From positions 124,001 to 188,000 of the forward strand of contig NZ_JAKNSW010000001.1 in assembly GCF_023566355.1 (NCBI RefSeq): a DNA stretch of 64,000 bases. The letters are read 5' to 3'. Positions 22,201 through 31,420 of this stretch are shown here, piece after piece. The notes below the pieces were generated by a model. That model searched no databases. It was not told where the DNA came from and saw nothing but the letters and a program-made list of their open reading frames with translations. Made by a program: the position numbers and the translations under genes. The DNA comes from Mesoplasma sp. JKS002658. Lineage in GTDB: Bacteria > Bacillota_I > Bacilli_A > Mycoplasmatales > Mycoplasmataceae. Each line of letters begins with the position of its first letter. The stretch's first letter is position 1.

Positions 22201-23067
22201 ATGAAAAAAGAAGATGAAATAAAAACGAGTTTTTCATTTAACATGGGAAATCAATTTGTCTCGAAATATCCGAAGCAGACACTTGTAAAGAATAATTTTG
22301 CTCATGAAAATAATTTATATTATAAAAATGATGATGGTCTATTGATGGATCTTTATTTTCGTAATTATAAAACAAACTTGAATGAGACTGATTTTAGTGT
22401 ATCAATTGCTAGCTTTTTTAGTGAAGCGGCAAAGATGAGTTTAAAATATCGCTTTTTAGAAGAAGCAACAGAAAAATGTATTAAATTAGACAAAGTAAAC
22501 GAAGAATTGAAATCTTTAGACTTTTGTTTGAAGAACAGAAAAAGTCAAAGACAATTTGGTAAAGGTTTTATGTCTTTCAAAAAGATTTCTTCGATATTTA
22601 GTTACCTTTTCTCAGCTACTTATGGAGAACATTTAAGTTATCCTTCGGGAGGTGGTTTGTACCCAATAAAAATATTTATCTATGCAAATAAGGTAGAAAA
22701 AATAGAAAAAGGTTTTTATCAATATCAACCTTATGGTCACTCTTTGAAATTAATTCAAAATGAAGATTTAAATATCGATAATTTAATTATTCTACCAAGT
22801 GCTGATAATAACTTTAGTTTTCTTTTATTTTATGTTTATGATTCTAATGTTAATAAATATAAATACGGGGATATTGCGGGAATTTTTGGCGCAATTGAAG
22901 TTGGATCTATGTTACAAAATGTTGATTTGCTAGGTGCAGCGTTGAATTATGGAACTTGTAATTTAGGTAGTTATACAACAGAAGCTGTCTTAAAAAAGTT
23001 AAAACTAAATAATTACTTTGGGATTTATTTACTAAATTCATCAGTTATAGGAGAGAACAATGATTAA
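22201..23067 (+). CDS. SagB-type FMN dehydrogenase
   Basis: 288 residues. A nitroreductase-family oxidoreductase of the SagB group, which oxidises thiazolines/oxazolines in the precursor core to aromatic azoles using FMN. The motifs are RKSQRQF near 112 and YPSGGGLYPIKIFIY near 146, the SagB hallmark. The late block YGDIAGIFGAIEVGSMLQN and GAALNYGTCNLGSY forms the flavin site. AAGGAGAGAG precedes the ATG. Its end overlaps the next gene by eight bases. The codon choice (many AGA and ATA) differs from the flanking housekeeping genes and suggests transfer. Confidence 0.9.
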   Translation: MKKEDEIKTSFSFNMGNQFVSKYPKQTLVKNNFAHENNLYYKNDDGLLMDLYFRNYKTNLNETDFSVSIASFFSEAAKMSLKYRFLEEATEKCIKLDKVNEELKSLDFCLKNRKSQRQFGKGFMSFKKISSIFSYLFSATYGEHLSYPSGGGLYPIKIFIYANKVEKIEKGFYQYQPYGHSLKLIQNEDLNIDNLIILPSADNNFSFLLFYVYDSNVNKYKYGDIAGIFGAIEVGSMLQNVDLLGAALNYGTCNLGSYTTEAVLKKLKLNNYFGIYLLNSSVIGENND

Positions 23068-23950
23068 TGTTTTATTAGACAAATCTACAAATATAAAATT
23101 CTTTGATGATAGTATTTCTATTACCAAGGGTATCTTTAATTATTACAAGATAATAATAAATAAGAAAGATTTAAAGAAAGAACTTTTTTTGGAATTGACA
23201 GACAAGTTAAAAAGATTAAGTTATGGAGAATCGGTAACAATAAGAGAGCAAGAGGATGAAAATCCTATTGATTCGTTTTTAAAGAGACTGAGAGAATATT
23301 CCCTTGCATTTTCTTTGCAAGAACCTTTTGTTCCTGAATTGGTTTTAACTGATTTCAAACAAAAAGAAGTTTTACTTGATAAATTTCAATTTTTAGAAAA
23401 TGATAATTCAAAAATTCTAGATTTGGCTGAGTTTATGTTTGATAATAATGAATGCAAAAATTTGTTAGTTTTATTGGATTCCTTTTCAATTCAAAAATTA
23501 AAACAAATTAATGAGTATTGTTTTAAAAATAACATTCGCTGATTACTGGGTTTTAAAGATGGTGATTATCTTCATGCCTTGTATATTGATAAAAACTTTA
23601 CAGGATGTTTCAATTGTTTTTATGAAAGAATTGTTTCGAGAATTGAGGATAAAGAAAATTTAAGAAATTTTGATCAATTAGAAGAAAAAACTAATTTTGA
23701 AGAGTGTGTTTCTGATTTTAATTTACTGAGTTCTTTGATAAATAATCTTATCATTAGAAGTAGAGAATACAACGCTTTACTGATCGAAAGCAAGGTGCTT
23801 TCAATCTATTTACCGACTTTTGAATTTCATGTTGATAAATTACTTAAAATTTCTTTTTGCGAAACTTGTGGTTTTATTTCCAGACAACAATCAAAAGAAA
23901 TGAATATAAATATGAAAAGAGCAATTGAGGAAATTATCAATGAAAAATAG
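23060..23950 (+). CDS. SagC-like E1-type TOMM cyclodehydratase partner
   Basis: 296 residues; one TGA is Trp. The protein sits between the SagB and YcaO genes, as SagC does. Two Cys-x2-Cys pairs, CFNC (about 181) and CETC (about 271), match the structural zinc site of ThiF/E1-like TOMM proteins. The N-terminal part would hold the peptide-recognition domain that binds the precursor leader. It lacks a P-loop or other ATP-binding motif, as expected because YcaO binds ATP. It overlaps the YcaO gene by 11 bases, so the two are probably made in equal amounts and form a complex. Sequence similarity is weak by eye; context and zinc motifs carry the call. Confidence 0.8.
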
Positions 23951-25292
23951 TATTTACGAGTTTGAAGGCGAAGAGTTTTTAAAATATGATCTTATTGGTT
24001 CTGCTAATGTAGGAATTGTCTCAGGATATTTTTTAAATTCATGAATTGAAACAGATATGCCTAAATTTGAAGTTTTATCAGCAGATATACCCAAATATTC
24101 TCGAAAAATTTTTAAAGATGAAAGAAATATAAAATTTCATATCAGCGGTTATGATGAAAAGTTTTTAAATGCCTTTCGAAGATTAAATGGGGAAACTGTT
24201 GAACGGTATGCGTCTATCATGGCACATACTTTGGTTGATGAAACTAAATTAATTTACAGTTCTATCAAAGAATTAAAAAATAACAAAAAAGATTTTTTGT
24301 CAGCAGATTTTATTAATGTTTATTCTGATAAGAAAATCCAGGAAATTTGCTTGAATGTTAAAGGATATTCTGATTCTGCTTTTAATGAAGAAACTTTGGT
24401 TTGATGAGTTGAACTAGAAAACTTACTTGATAAAAAGCAGGTTTATGTTCCTGCTCAAATGTTTTTTATCGGTTTTCCTTCGGAAAATCGAAATGAAAAA
24501 AAGTTTCTGGCTTCTGTATCGACAGGAACAGCTTCTCATAATAATTATCCTAATTCGCTTTTTAATTCACTGGTTGAATTAATTCAAATTCATAATTTTA
24601 ATTTAAATTGGTATTACGGATGTAAGAGCAAAAGAATAATCATTGATGACTTTCAAATGCTAAATTGAATCAAGGAAATTTTAACTAATGTCAATGAAGT
24701 TGAATTGGAATATGTTTTATATCAAGATCAAATAAGTGATCTTTGTATCGTTGGTTGTTTTGCTTATACAAAAGATAAAAAGTTTCCAGCAATAAGTTTT
24801 GGTATTCAAGCTTCAACTGATGCTACCGAGGCTATCAAGCGGGCTACTTTAGAATGTTTGTCTGTTTTTGTGTCAAGTTATTATAGTTTTATCTTCCAAA
24901 GTGATAGTCACTACTTTAAAAACGAACATGTAAATTTTTTTGCAAATCTTGATGACAACGTTTTGTTGTATGCTGATGCTAAGAATTACGTTAAAAATAA
25001 AATTGAGATAGATAAGAGAATTGAAGGAGAAATTTCTTTGCGCGATTTACAAAGAAAATGAGGGAGAAAAAATAACGATAAGAAAGAAGAAGTTAAAATG
25101 TTATTTAAATCTTTGAAAGAAAAAGAAGTCGATGTTTATGCGATGGATATCACTCCTCCTGAAATAAAAAATATCACAGTAGTTACTAGATTATGGAGTC
25201 CTCAACTCTTTCCGGTTTTTTTACCTTCCATGCCTTATGAAAAAAGTAGTTTAATAAAAAATGTTTTTTATTATCCCCATCCGTTAGCTTAA
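23940..25292 (+). CDS. SagD-like YcaO cyclodehydratase
   Basis: 450 residues with TGA read as Trp five times. A YcaO-domain enzyme that uses ATP to activate the peptide backbone so that Cys/Ser/Thr side chains cyclise to azolines. Family blocks are SVSTGTASHNNYPNSLFNSLVELIQ-like (about 195, holding the ATP/Mg Glu residues), GIQASTDATEAIKRATLEC (about 285) and a C-terminal Pro-rich end YYPHPLA. The latter resembles the Pro-rich tail needed by SagD-type enzymes. It starts 11 bases inside the SagC-like gene, and the ABC gene starts two bases after its stop. Confidence 0.9.
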
Positions 25293-25294
25293 AT

Positions 25295-25984
25295 ATGTTT
25301 GAAATTAAAATTACTAATCTTGTTAAAAAATATGGTAAAAAACCAGTTTTGAAGATTAATTCTTTAAATTTTCAAGAAGGTGAAGTTGTTGGTATTATTG
25401 GTAAAAATGGGAGTGGGAAAACTACTTTAGCAGAAGTTATTTTAGGAACAAAAAGTAAGACTAGTGGAGAAATTAATTATTCAATTGAAAATTTAAGGAA
25501 AAATGCAGTTTTTCAAGAAACCAGTTTTGATGATGAAGTTAATTTAAAACATAATTATCTTTTTTACAAAAAATTGTTTGATGATCAAGGAAAAGCGAAA
25601 AATAAAATTTCTCAAGAAGATGACTTTAAAAAATATGGTCTTACCGGTTTAGAAAAACATAAATTTTCAACCCTATCTGGGGGGCAAAAACAACGTTTTA
25701 AAATTATGATTGCGATGGCAAATAATCCCCAAGTTATTCTTTTTGATGAAGTTAGTAACTCTTTGGATTTAAAAACTAAGAAATGATTTGAAGAAACTTT
25801 GGCAAGGAAAAAAACTAGCGGAGAAGCGATTATTTTTGTAATTTCTCATGATCCTGCCGAGTTAATAAAATTGTGTACAAGAATTATAAAAATCGATCAA
25901 CAAGAAATTGTTTATGATCAAGAAATTTTGAAAAATAAGTTAAATGAACAAAAATTAGCGAGGTTGATGGAAGATGAAAGCTAA
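25295..25984 (+). CDS. ABC transporter ATPase, probable toxin exporter
   Basis: 229 residues. A complete ATPase: Walker A GKNGSGKTT (36-44), Q-loop QETSFDD, signature LSGGQKQR, Walker B VILFDEVSNSLD and switch His in ISHD. The position after the YcaO gene and the following ABC-2 permease mirror SagG/SagH. It probably drives export of the mature azole peptide and so also gives self-protection. Its codon use is closer to the native genome than that of the three modification genes. It overlaps the permease gene by 11 bases. Confidence 0.9.
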
Positions 25985-26723
25985 AGTGCCCCAAATTTTT
26001 CAACTTAGTTTCTATAAATTTATCAAAAATCCGTGATCGCTTATTTTTGGAATTGTCTTTCCAATTGTATGAACAATTATTGTCGGGGAGCTTTGAGGTA
26101 GTTCTCAAGTTTCTGATGCTAAACATATTTCGGTAATGGACTTTTTATTTCCCGCTGTAATCATGATGATGATTTTAACTTTCAGTTTGTCATCAATCCC
26201 GATTGTTTTAACATCGGATCGAATCAATAAACGGGTCAAGCAACTTTCATTAGCTAATGTTTCAAAGCACCAGTATCTTTTTGGGATTGCTTTGTTTAAT
26301 TATTGTTTTTTCTTAGCAATTTTTTTAGTTTGTTGAATTATTGCTTCAAGTGCTTTTAATCTTGTTGATAGTTATCAAATGATTTTAACTGTACTGTTTT
26401 GACCAGTAATTATTTTTTCAATTCATTTTTTAATTGCGATTTTAATTAGTAATTTTTCAAAAACCAATACCACCGCAGTTTTTGCTACTTTTGTTATTCT
26501 TTACTTTTTATTACTTGTTTCTGGAGCTACCATTCCTTCTTATATCTTTGGTGATTGATTCAAATATCTGCAGTATCTTACCCCTTCTGGTTGTGGAATC
26601 TTGATCATGACTGCTTGTGCAAATGGGTTAAAACAAACAACAATGTTTCCAGCTTATCTCATTCTTGCTGGATATGGTGGGGTACTTGGTTATTTTGCAT
26701 TAAAGTTTTTTTCTTGAGAATAA
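25974..26723 (+). CDS. ABC-2 type permease, probable toxin exporter
   Basis: 249 residues, read through seven TGA codons as Trp. About six membrane helices are visible, starting near residue 22, with FPAVIMMMILTFSLSSIPIVL as the second. A charged loop (about residues 78-90) lies between helices, as in ABC-2 permeases. Paired with the ATPase upstream, it would form a homodimeric exporter (SagG/H/I-like; only one permease gene is seen here rather than two). It ends the cluster; no clear terminator follows. Confidence 0.85.
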
Positions 26724-26775
26724 GCGAGTTTTTGCTGAGTTTGACTTTTATCTGCTTCAGTTAAATAGTAAAAGA

Positions 26776-27354
26776 CTATAATAACAGTACAAATAAAAGG
26801 GCTCGTTTTAATACATAATGTTTTTTGAAATTAGGATCTTTAAAACTAAAAACTTGTGCATAAGAACCTTCTCCAATCAGTTTGAGACTAAGATATTTTG
26901 AATTATTCAATGTTTCCATTAAGATTGAATTGATTGGTTTTCAACCACATTTTACTTTTTCACCAAGTTTATCTTTTTCATATATTTCATATCCACATTG
27001 ATTCAATAAAACATTTATTTTTTCCAAGTAATATTTTCAGTTCTGTTTTTCGTTTCTTACTGAGGGTGAGGGGTTAAAGGAATAGACAACGAATTCTAAA
27101 AGTTTTTCATCAGCAAAGACCTAATCCCCATTTTTATCCCAATCAGAAGGAAAACTTATTGTATGTCTAAAAATATCATCATATGCATTTTTTCCTCTGT
27201 ACATTCCCTTCATTTCTTTTAATGGGTATAACTCATTCAAAAAATGAATTAATTCTCCTTTTCCGAAATAGTTAAAATCGCGAGGATATCAATCCCCGTT
27301 TCCTTTAAGAAGATTAATAATCTCCCTTTTGTAATCTCTATCAATTTGTTTCAT
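26776..27354 (-). pseudogene. Broken gene, AbiJ-like domain plus truncated protein kinase
   Basis: Minus-strand frame from ATG 27354 to TAG 26776-26778, with an internal TAG at 27121-27123 (codon 78) where a Trp codon is likely to have mutated. The first 150 residues (FPSDWD, KLLEFVV and PSVRNEK blocks) remind me of the N-terminal domain found in some AbiJ-type abortive-infection proteins. Then comes LIGEGSYAQVFSF...YVLKRA, the Gly-rich loop and Lys region of a Ser/Thr kinase. The frame is lost right after it and the rest of the kinase is missing. It is a decaying accessory gene next to the TOMM cluster. Domain names are from memory, so moderate confidence. Confidence 0.7.
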
Positions 27355-27487
27355 TTTACTACACCTGTATGTTCACCTTTATCTAGAGTATCTATCTATT
27401 CAAATAGCCATGAAGATTTCCCTCTCCATAATACAAAAAACTAAGTAAAGTGAAAGAGTCAAATAGGTTAATTTTTATGATTGGTAT

Positions 27488-27520
27488 AAAAAACCAGAAA
27501 GTTAATCCTTTCTGGTTTTA
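27488..27520 (-). terminator. Terminator of rpsD
   Basis: On the minus strand, a stem AAAACCAGAAAG with its complement and a T run follows the rpsD stop. The stretch 27355-27487 holds no gene that I can see. Confidence 0.9.
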
Positions 27521-27536
27521 AGTTTAATTTAAATGA

Positions 27537-28163
27537 TTATTTAATTAAACGGTTGTATCATTCAACGACTAAAGCTTCGTTAATTTCTTGGTTTAATTCT
27601 TGTCTTTGTGGTAAACGAACAAAAGTTCCTTTGAAAGCTGACTTTTCAACTTTAACAAATTCTACAGTTGCTTCGTTGTTTTGTAAAGCTTCAATGATTT
27701 TGTCATTTTTTTGCATTGATGCTTTGATTTCAACAACATCATCCGGTTTTAATTGATATGAAGGAATATCAATTTTCTTTCCGTTAACTAAAACATGACC
27801 ATGGTTAACTAGTTGACGTGCACCACTACGAGTCATTGCAAATCCTAAACGGAAAACAATGTTGTCTAATCTTGATTCTAGTAAACCAAGGAAGTTTTCC
27901 CCTAAGATTCCTTCACGAACTTTTTTAGCTTTTGAGAAAGTATTTCTAAATTGACGTTCGCTCAATCCGTACATGAATTTTACTTTTTGTTTTTCTTGCA
28001 ATTGTGATCCATAACCACTTAGTTTGCTGCGACGAGCACCGTGTTGTCCAGGAGCACTACTACGTTTTTTCCCTTTAGAAAATTCTTTCCCGTTTTCAAG
28101 AATTGAAAAACCATAACGACGAGACTTTTTGAATGTTGAACCTGTATATCTTGACATGTCCAA
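27537..28163 (-). CDS. rpsD: 30S ribosomal protein S4
   Basis: 208 residues. It begins [19 protein letters not shown] after a two-residue extension and carries the S4 RNA-binding domain ([34 protein letters not shown] region) in the middle. S4 nucleates 16S rRNA folding. One TGA near the end is Trp. The long leader upstream fits autogenous control, as known for rpsD in Bacillus. It is transcribed against the flanking genes. Confidence 0.97.
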
Positions 28164-28333
28164 AATCTCCCTTTATTAATTTTTTAATGGTTATCAAAAT
28201 AATCTTTAACAAATCCTATCAATGAGAGTCTTATCATTCGCTTTTACTGCTAAAAGTTACGACTAATTAAAATATAAGACAGATCAAGAGATATATTTAT
28301 CTGCAGTATTATCAAAATAACTCCTTAATTATA
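28164..28333 (-). promoter_or_regulatory. rpsD promoter and long 5' leader
   Basis: An extended -10 TTGGTATAATT (box at 28328-28333, minus strand) lies about 165 bases from the rpsD start. The leader can pair locally (CAGAT and ATCTG arms). Its length suggests an S4 autoregulatory site; this is an inference. Confidence 0.55.
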
Positions 28334-28440
28334 CCAAGTTATTTTTGATTTCTAATCTTGGTTTTCACGATATTATTTCTTTTTTGGTTGAAAAATAGGT
28401 TGTTTTAACCAAAAGAACTTGGTTTTTCTATTATTTCATT

Positions 28441-28453
28441 TTGGTATAATTAA
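28441..28453 (+). promoter_or_regulatory. Extended -10 promoter for ezrA
   Basis: TTGGTATAATTAA, the same core as in the divergent rpsD promoter. It lies about 30 bases before the chosen TTG start of ezrA. Confidence 0.55.
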
Positions 28454-28481
28454 TAGAAAGATAAAAAAGGATTATAATAAG

Positions 28482-30176
28482 TTGTTTTTAGCTAATAGTA
28501 GAAATTTAGTCACGAATTTAAGCACTGATCACATCATTGCTTTAACTTTTTTTTGTTTTTTTCTTTTGAGTTTAATTGTTGCGACCATTTTGTTTTTTAT
28601 TTATCGCCAACAAGTAAAAAAAGCTTATGCTATTGATCAGTTAATTGAAATTATTTATCGTCATCCTGCTTATAAAATGTTGTTATGATTTAACGAAGTT
28701 AATCATCAAAACCAGAATAACTTCGAAATTGAGTTTAAGGCGGCTTCTGGTGAATATCTTAATTTGTTATTTAACCAAACCTCATCGCTAATTGAAGAGT
28801 TTGTTGAGCTCACTGCTGATAGTTCTGCTTTTAGTTTACGGATTAAAAATCGGAAAAAAACTAAAGAGTTGAAGGAAAATCTTGGTTTAATCAAAGCAAA
28901 ATTAGACGCTTTAAGTCACGGTATTAATACCTTTTTCAAATTAGAAGCCAACCTAAGAGATGATGCAATTATTTTGCATGAGCAAATTAATCTTTTAGAA
29001 CAAATGTATCAACATAATCTTGAAACTCACGGGCAAAACTTGAACTTGGATCAAGATGTTTTCCAAACAAAACTGACTGATCTCTATCACCAATTAACAA
29101 CTTTTGAAATGTTGATCAAAACTGGGGGTTATTTAAATGCTCAAACAACATTGAAAAAACTTAGTTTAGCAATTAACAAGTTATCTTTTTTAGTAAGTGA
29201 ATATCCAGTAGTTAATCAATATTTGAAATTTGATTTAGAAAGTTCTTGGAACCAAATTATTAATGAAAATAATTTTAGTAATAACCAAGAAATTAAGTCA
29301 CGGGTTTTAGTTTTAAAAGAGAATGTTGAAAATTTGATTAATGAGGCTAATTTAGATTTAGAGCAATTAGAAATTCGTGTTGCTAAAACCAAAATTGATG
29401 AAGTGATTGATTTAATTGTTAAGTATAAGAAAACATTGGCATACGAAGAAAAAATCAAGGTTTATTTAACTGATCATTTGGATGAATTTAATGACTTGGT
29501 GCAACAAATTGAGTTGATTTTAGCAGAATTTAAAAGTGATGATAAAAAACGTGGTTTGAATTCACGAAAAAGTTTTTTAGGCTCACTTAATAAGATTGAG
29601 GCAATTCTTGCTAAAGTTGATTCAGGAACAAATTATTTAAAAATGAAGAATTCTTTACAAGTTCAACTCGAAGTGTTGAGTGAAAATCTTGTTGTGCTAG
29701 AACAATCTAAACCAAACTTTGCCAAAATCGAAGAAGATTACCGTCAGTATTTGGATTTAAATTTTGAAGCCAAACATTTAATTCGTAGTGTTGAGTTACT
29801 TATCAAAGAAGGTGAATGATTACCTTCGGTTCAAAAGAAACGTTATCAACAAGAATTGAATTTGTTAAAAGAATTTCTGGTTAAAAAAGAATATTTAAGT
29901 TTGGAAGAGTATCAACAAAATATCACTAATGAAAGTTTGAGAAAAGAATTAAATAGTAGTTTATCAGATTTATTAATTAAGCTGATAACGCTTGGTTCTG
30001 AGATAAAATATAGACATCAGCTTTACCGAATTGCTTCAGCAATTATTCCCCTAGTTGATGCTAATGTGGAGAAAAAAGAAGTTGATGAGATGAAGACTAA
30101 GATTGTTGAGTGGTATGGGCAAAAAAACTACCAAGCAATCGTAGCAGAATTCATTGAGAAGAAAAATTTATTTTAA
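28482..30176 (+). CDS. ezrA: EzrA-like septation ring regulator
   Basis: 564 residues. One membrane helix near residues 20-43 is followed by a long, Leu/Lys/Glu-rich coiled-coil region, the layout of EzrA. In Bacillus EzrA binds FtsZ and tunes ring position and peptidoglycan synthesis; only the FtsZ role could persist here. Gene order (rpsD, ezrA, thiI) matches Bacillus. The TTG start at 28482 is chosen because the promoter -10 lies just upstream, leaving no room for an earlier start. Three TGA codons are Trp. The sequence is weakly conserved, so the call leans on architecture and synteny. Confidence 0.75.
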
Positions 30177-30198
30177 GAGAGAATTGGGAAAACAAGTT

Positions 30199-31401
30199 AT
30201 GAAAAGGGTTTTAGTGCGTTATGGAGAATTAACTTTAAAGGGAGGGAACCGTCAACAGTTTATTACTAAACTAATCCAAAACATTAAATTTCGGTTGAAA
30301 CCTTATCAAGAAAAAACCACTTTGATTAGAGACCATAACTCATTAATTATCGAAGTAGCAGATGATTTTTTAGAGCGATTAATTAGTGATTTACAAACTG
30401 TTTTTGGAATTTATTCTTTATCTGTGATTGAAAAAAGTACTTGAGATTTAAAAGACTTACAAGCTCAAGTGTTGAAAATTGTTGAAACAAATCTTCATCA
30501 AGCACAAACCTTTAAATTAGAAGTAAAGCGTATTGATAAGACTTACCCCTTAACTTCAACTGAAATCAAACAGTTTTTAGCACCATTAGTTTTGCAAACA
30601 ACTACTTTAAAAGTCGATGTTCACCACCCTGATTTAAAGGTTGAAGTGGTGGTAAAAAAAGATCAGATTGATATTTTTTGTTCGCGAATTAAGGCTTTAA
30701 AGGGGCTCCCAGTAGGAGTATCAGGGAAAGGTTTATCCTTGTTAAGTGGAGGAATTGATTCCCCGGTTGCAAGTTTTTTAACGATGAAAAGAGGAATGCA
30801 AGTAGACTTTATTCACTTTATGACTCCTCCTCATACCTCACCAGAAGCTTTAGATAAAGTCTTTAAACTAGCGAGTCAAATTGCCAAATATAATTATCAA
30901 AGTTTTAATTTATATGTGGTCGATTTTGCTAAAATGCTCCAAGAATTAAACCATATCCCCGACCAAAGTTATAAGATTAACATTATGCGGAGAATGTTTG
31001 TGCGCATTGCTAATAAACTTGCTGTTAGTGAAGGTCATCAAGCTTTGATTACTGGTGAAAGTTTAGGTCAAGTTGCAAGTCAGACAATTGAATCGATAAC
31101 AACAGTAAATCTGGTGTCAGATTTACCAATCCTTAGACCAGTGATTATGAATGATAAAGAAGATATTATTAAAATTGCGAAAAGAATTAATACTTATGAG
31201 ATTTCAATTTTACCTTTTGATGATGTTTGTTCAATGTTTGTTCCAACCAATCCTGTGACTAAACCTCGAGTTTGATTGGCTGAAAAACAAGAAGCATCAT
31301 TGATGTGAGAACCGATTTTAGACTATATCATGGCATCAGAAATTCAAAAGTTTCACTATCACGAGGGCGAGTTTAGTCAAGTGGTGTTTAATCAAGCATA
31401 A
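30199..31401 (+). CDS. thiI: tRNA 4-thiouridine synthase
   Basis: 400 residues. A THUMP domain (about 55-165) and a PP-loop adenylating domain (LSGGIDSPVASFL, residues about 185-197) are evident. MTPPHTSP follows. ThiI adenylates U8 of tRNA and inserts sulfur from an IscS-type desulfurase. The E. coli rhodanese extension is absent, as in Firmicutes. The conserved DDVCSMFVPTNP block is near residue 335. ATG 30199 is chosen over the in-frame ATG 30154, which lies in the end of ezrA. Confidence 0.93.
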
Positions 31402-31420
31402 ATTTAGAAGGAAAACGATT

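Noticed and set aside
21836-27536. Possible insertion sequence, integrase or att repeats flanking the TOMM island
   Set aside because: I looked for transposase motifs and terminal repeats and saw none.
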